Source: Clostridia bacterium (GTDB lineage: Bacteria; Bacillota; Clostridia; Oscillospirales; CAG-272). Taken from it: a stretch of DNA of 20,560 nucleotides. The stretch covers positions 1 through 20,560 of the forward strand of contig JAFQAM010000171.1 of assembly GCA_017416885.1 (NCBI GenBank), given 5' to 3'. The notes under the pieces were generated by a model. It saw only the letters and a program-made list of their open reading frames with translations, was not told the DNA's origin and searched no databases. Below, piece by piece: positions 19,776 to 20,560 of the stretch (its first letter is position 1; each line of letters starts with the position of its first letter). The position numbers and the translations under genes were made by a program.

Positions 19776-20560
19776 TACCACAACCATAGAATGCTTCGTG
19801 TCCGCGACGAAGGCTACTGAAGCCCCTTGATGAGGCAACTCGTTCAAGATTGGAGCAATATCTGAATGCGCAGTCGCCAATGCTTTCCACGCTATCGGGG
19901 AGATATACAAACTGTATCCTATAACAGTTTTGGAACGAATATGGCGGTATTGATTTTAGATTAGACGGAAGCTTAATTCTTTCAAGATTAACGCATCCAA
20001 CAAACGCGCCTACACCAATGCTGCTTACCGAATCGGAAAGCTCAAGCTGCGTCATACCGATACAGCTCATAAATGCGTGCTTTTCTATTGCCTTTAATGA
20101 CATAGGAAAATCAAATTTGTTTATGCTATTGCATTTATGAAATGCATATTCGCCAATAAGCTTTAGATTTTTTGAAAAATTAACCGTTTTTAAGTGCTCG
20201 CAATCGCTGAATGCTCTTGCGCGGATTTCCGTAACTGAATCGGGCATTGATACCGTTTCAATATCGTTATTTCCGCCAAATGCGTAATCGCCGATAATTT
20301 TTACTCCGTTTGGAATTTCCACACCTTTGCTTTTGCCGTAATACTTCACAAGCAAATCGCCCTCAATCCAAAAATCAGGGCTTGCTGTAATCTTGCTTTC
20401 GGTGTCCTCGCTGTCTAAGGTTAGCCTTACGGGAATCGAACACATTTGTCTCAGAACGATAAATCCGCGAGCCTTTGTCCGACCTTTGTCTTGAAAGTTT
20501 TTTAACTGTCTGCGCCAAAGCTCGAAAAAATTCTCTACGGATTTATTCGCTCTGAGATGC
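19762..20560 (-). CDS. LRR_5 repeat protein, 5' end beyond the window
   Basis: At least 265 residues. The frame stays open from the first in-window Met (20445) to the right edge, reading …N-F-F-E-L-W-R-R-Q-L-K-N-F-Q-D-K…, and no ribosome site precedes 20445, so the true start is probably outside the window. The in-window part has the cap W-I-E-G-D-L-L-V-K-Y-Y-G-K and about seven LRR_5 repeats. The C-terminus (G-C-G-K-L-I-R) lacks the Tyr ending of most family members. Whether a zinc ribbon exists upstream cannot be seen. Confidence 0.75.
   Translation of the reverse strand, partial: HLRANKSVENFFELWRRQLKNFQDKGRTKARGFIVLRQMCSIPVRLTLDSEDTESKITASPDFWIEGDLLVKYYGKSKGVEIPNGVKIIGDYAFGGNNDIETVSMPDSVTEIRARAFSDCEHLKTVNFSKNLKLIGEYAFHKCNSINKFDFPMSLKAIEKHAFMSCIGMTQLELSDSVSSIGVGAFVGCVNLERIKLPSNLKSIPPYSFQNCYRIQFVYLPDSVESIGDCAFRYCSNLERVASSRGFSSLRRGHEAFYGCGKLIR

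Noticed and set aside
3594..20445. Calling the LRR proteins BspA-type cell-surface adhesins
   Set aside because: None has a visible signal peptide, sortase motif or membrane anchor, and seven start with zinc ribbons typical of cytosolic proteins.
20420..20450. GTTCGATTC-like sequence on the - strand resembling a tRNA T-loop
   Set aside because: The flanking arms pair poorly and no matching acceptor or anticodon stem is found upstream; the frame is coding through this point.

Overview
The window looks like a low-GC Gram-positive gut-type Clostridia genome (Bacillota, probably Oscillospirales; inference). The grounds are AT-rich coding sequence, strong AAGGAG ribosome sites, a TepA-type ClpP protease, WXG100 proteins and BspA-type (LRR_5) repeat proteins. 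Only one gene (tepA) is on the + strand. About 19 kb of genes then run on the - strand, so transcription goes right to left.

Layout. Positions 1-140 hold a very strong - strand promoter and leader that resemble those of an rRNA operon starting off the left edge. tepA is at 236-907. Positions 908-1206 are tandem repeats plus a terminator. Positions 1216-3382 are a tight five-gene operon of small helical proteins: a canonical WXG100 protein, two related W-x-D-x-N-Y proteins, a 106-aa helical protein and a 338-aa coiled-coil protein. Positions 3594-13386 and 17128-20560 carry eleven LRR_5 genes. Seven of them start with one or two four-Cys zinc ribbons followed by a shared DFSxL(Q/N)xxAxxQL-like motif. 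Between the two LRR blocks, 13678-16767 encodes a 1029-aa FtsK/EssC-like ATPase with one intact P-loop and two degenerate ATPase-like lobes.

The FtsK-like ATPase and the WXG100 proteins are the two hallmarks of type VII (ESX/Ess) secretion. The usual membrane partners (EsaA, EssA, EssB, YukD) are not in this window and the ATPase has no visible membrane segment. The zinc-ribbon LRR proteins lack signal peptides and could be clients, adaptors or unrelated neighbours. A working hypothesis is a non-canonical type VII module with an expanded, shuffling set of zinc-ribbon/LRR partners.

The intergenic DNA is as unusual as the genes. Nearly every gap holds an array of tiny perfect hairpins (4-8 bp stems, 2-4 nt loops, often C-GNA-G). 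Within an array the linkers are constant (for example atatcga, aatttcgct, tatatcat) but the stem sequences differ. Seven copies of a 27-bp REP-like element (GTAG followed by an imperfect palindrome) are interspersed, with G-rich TAGGG tracts just upstream of several start codons, two of which are good G-quadruplex candidates. I see no tRNA, CRISPR array, transposase or integrase gene.
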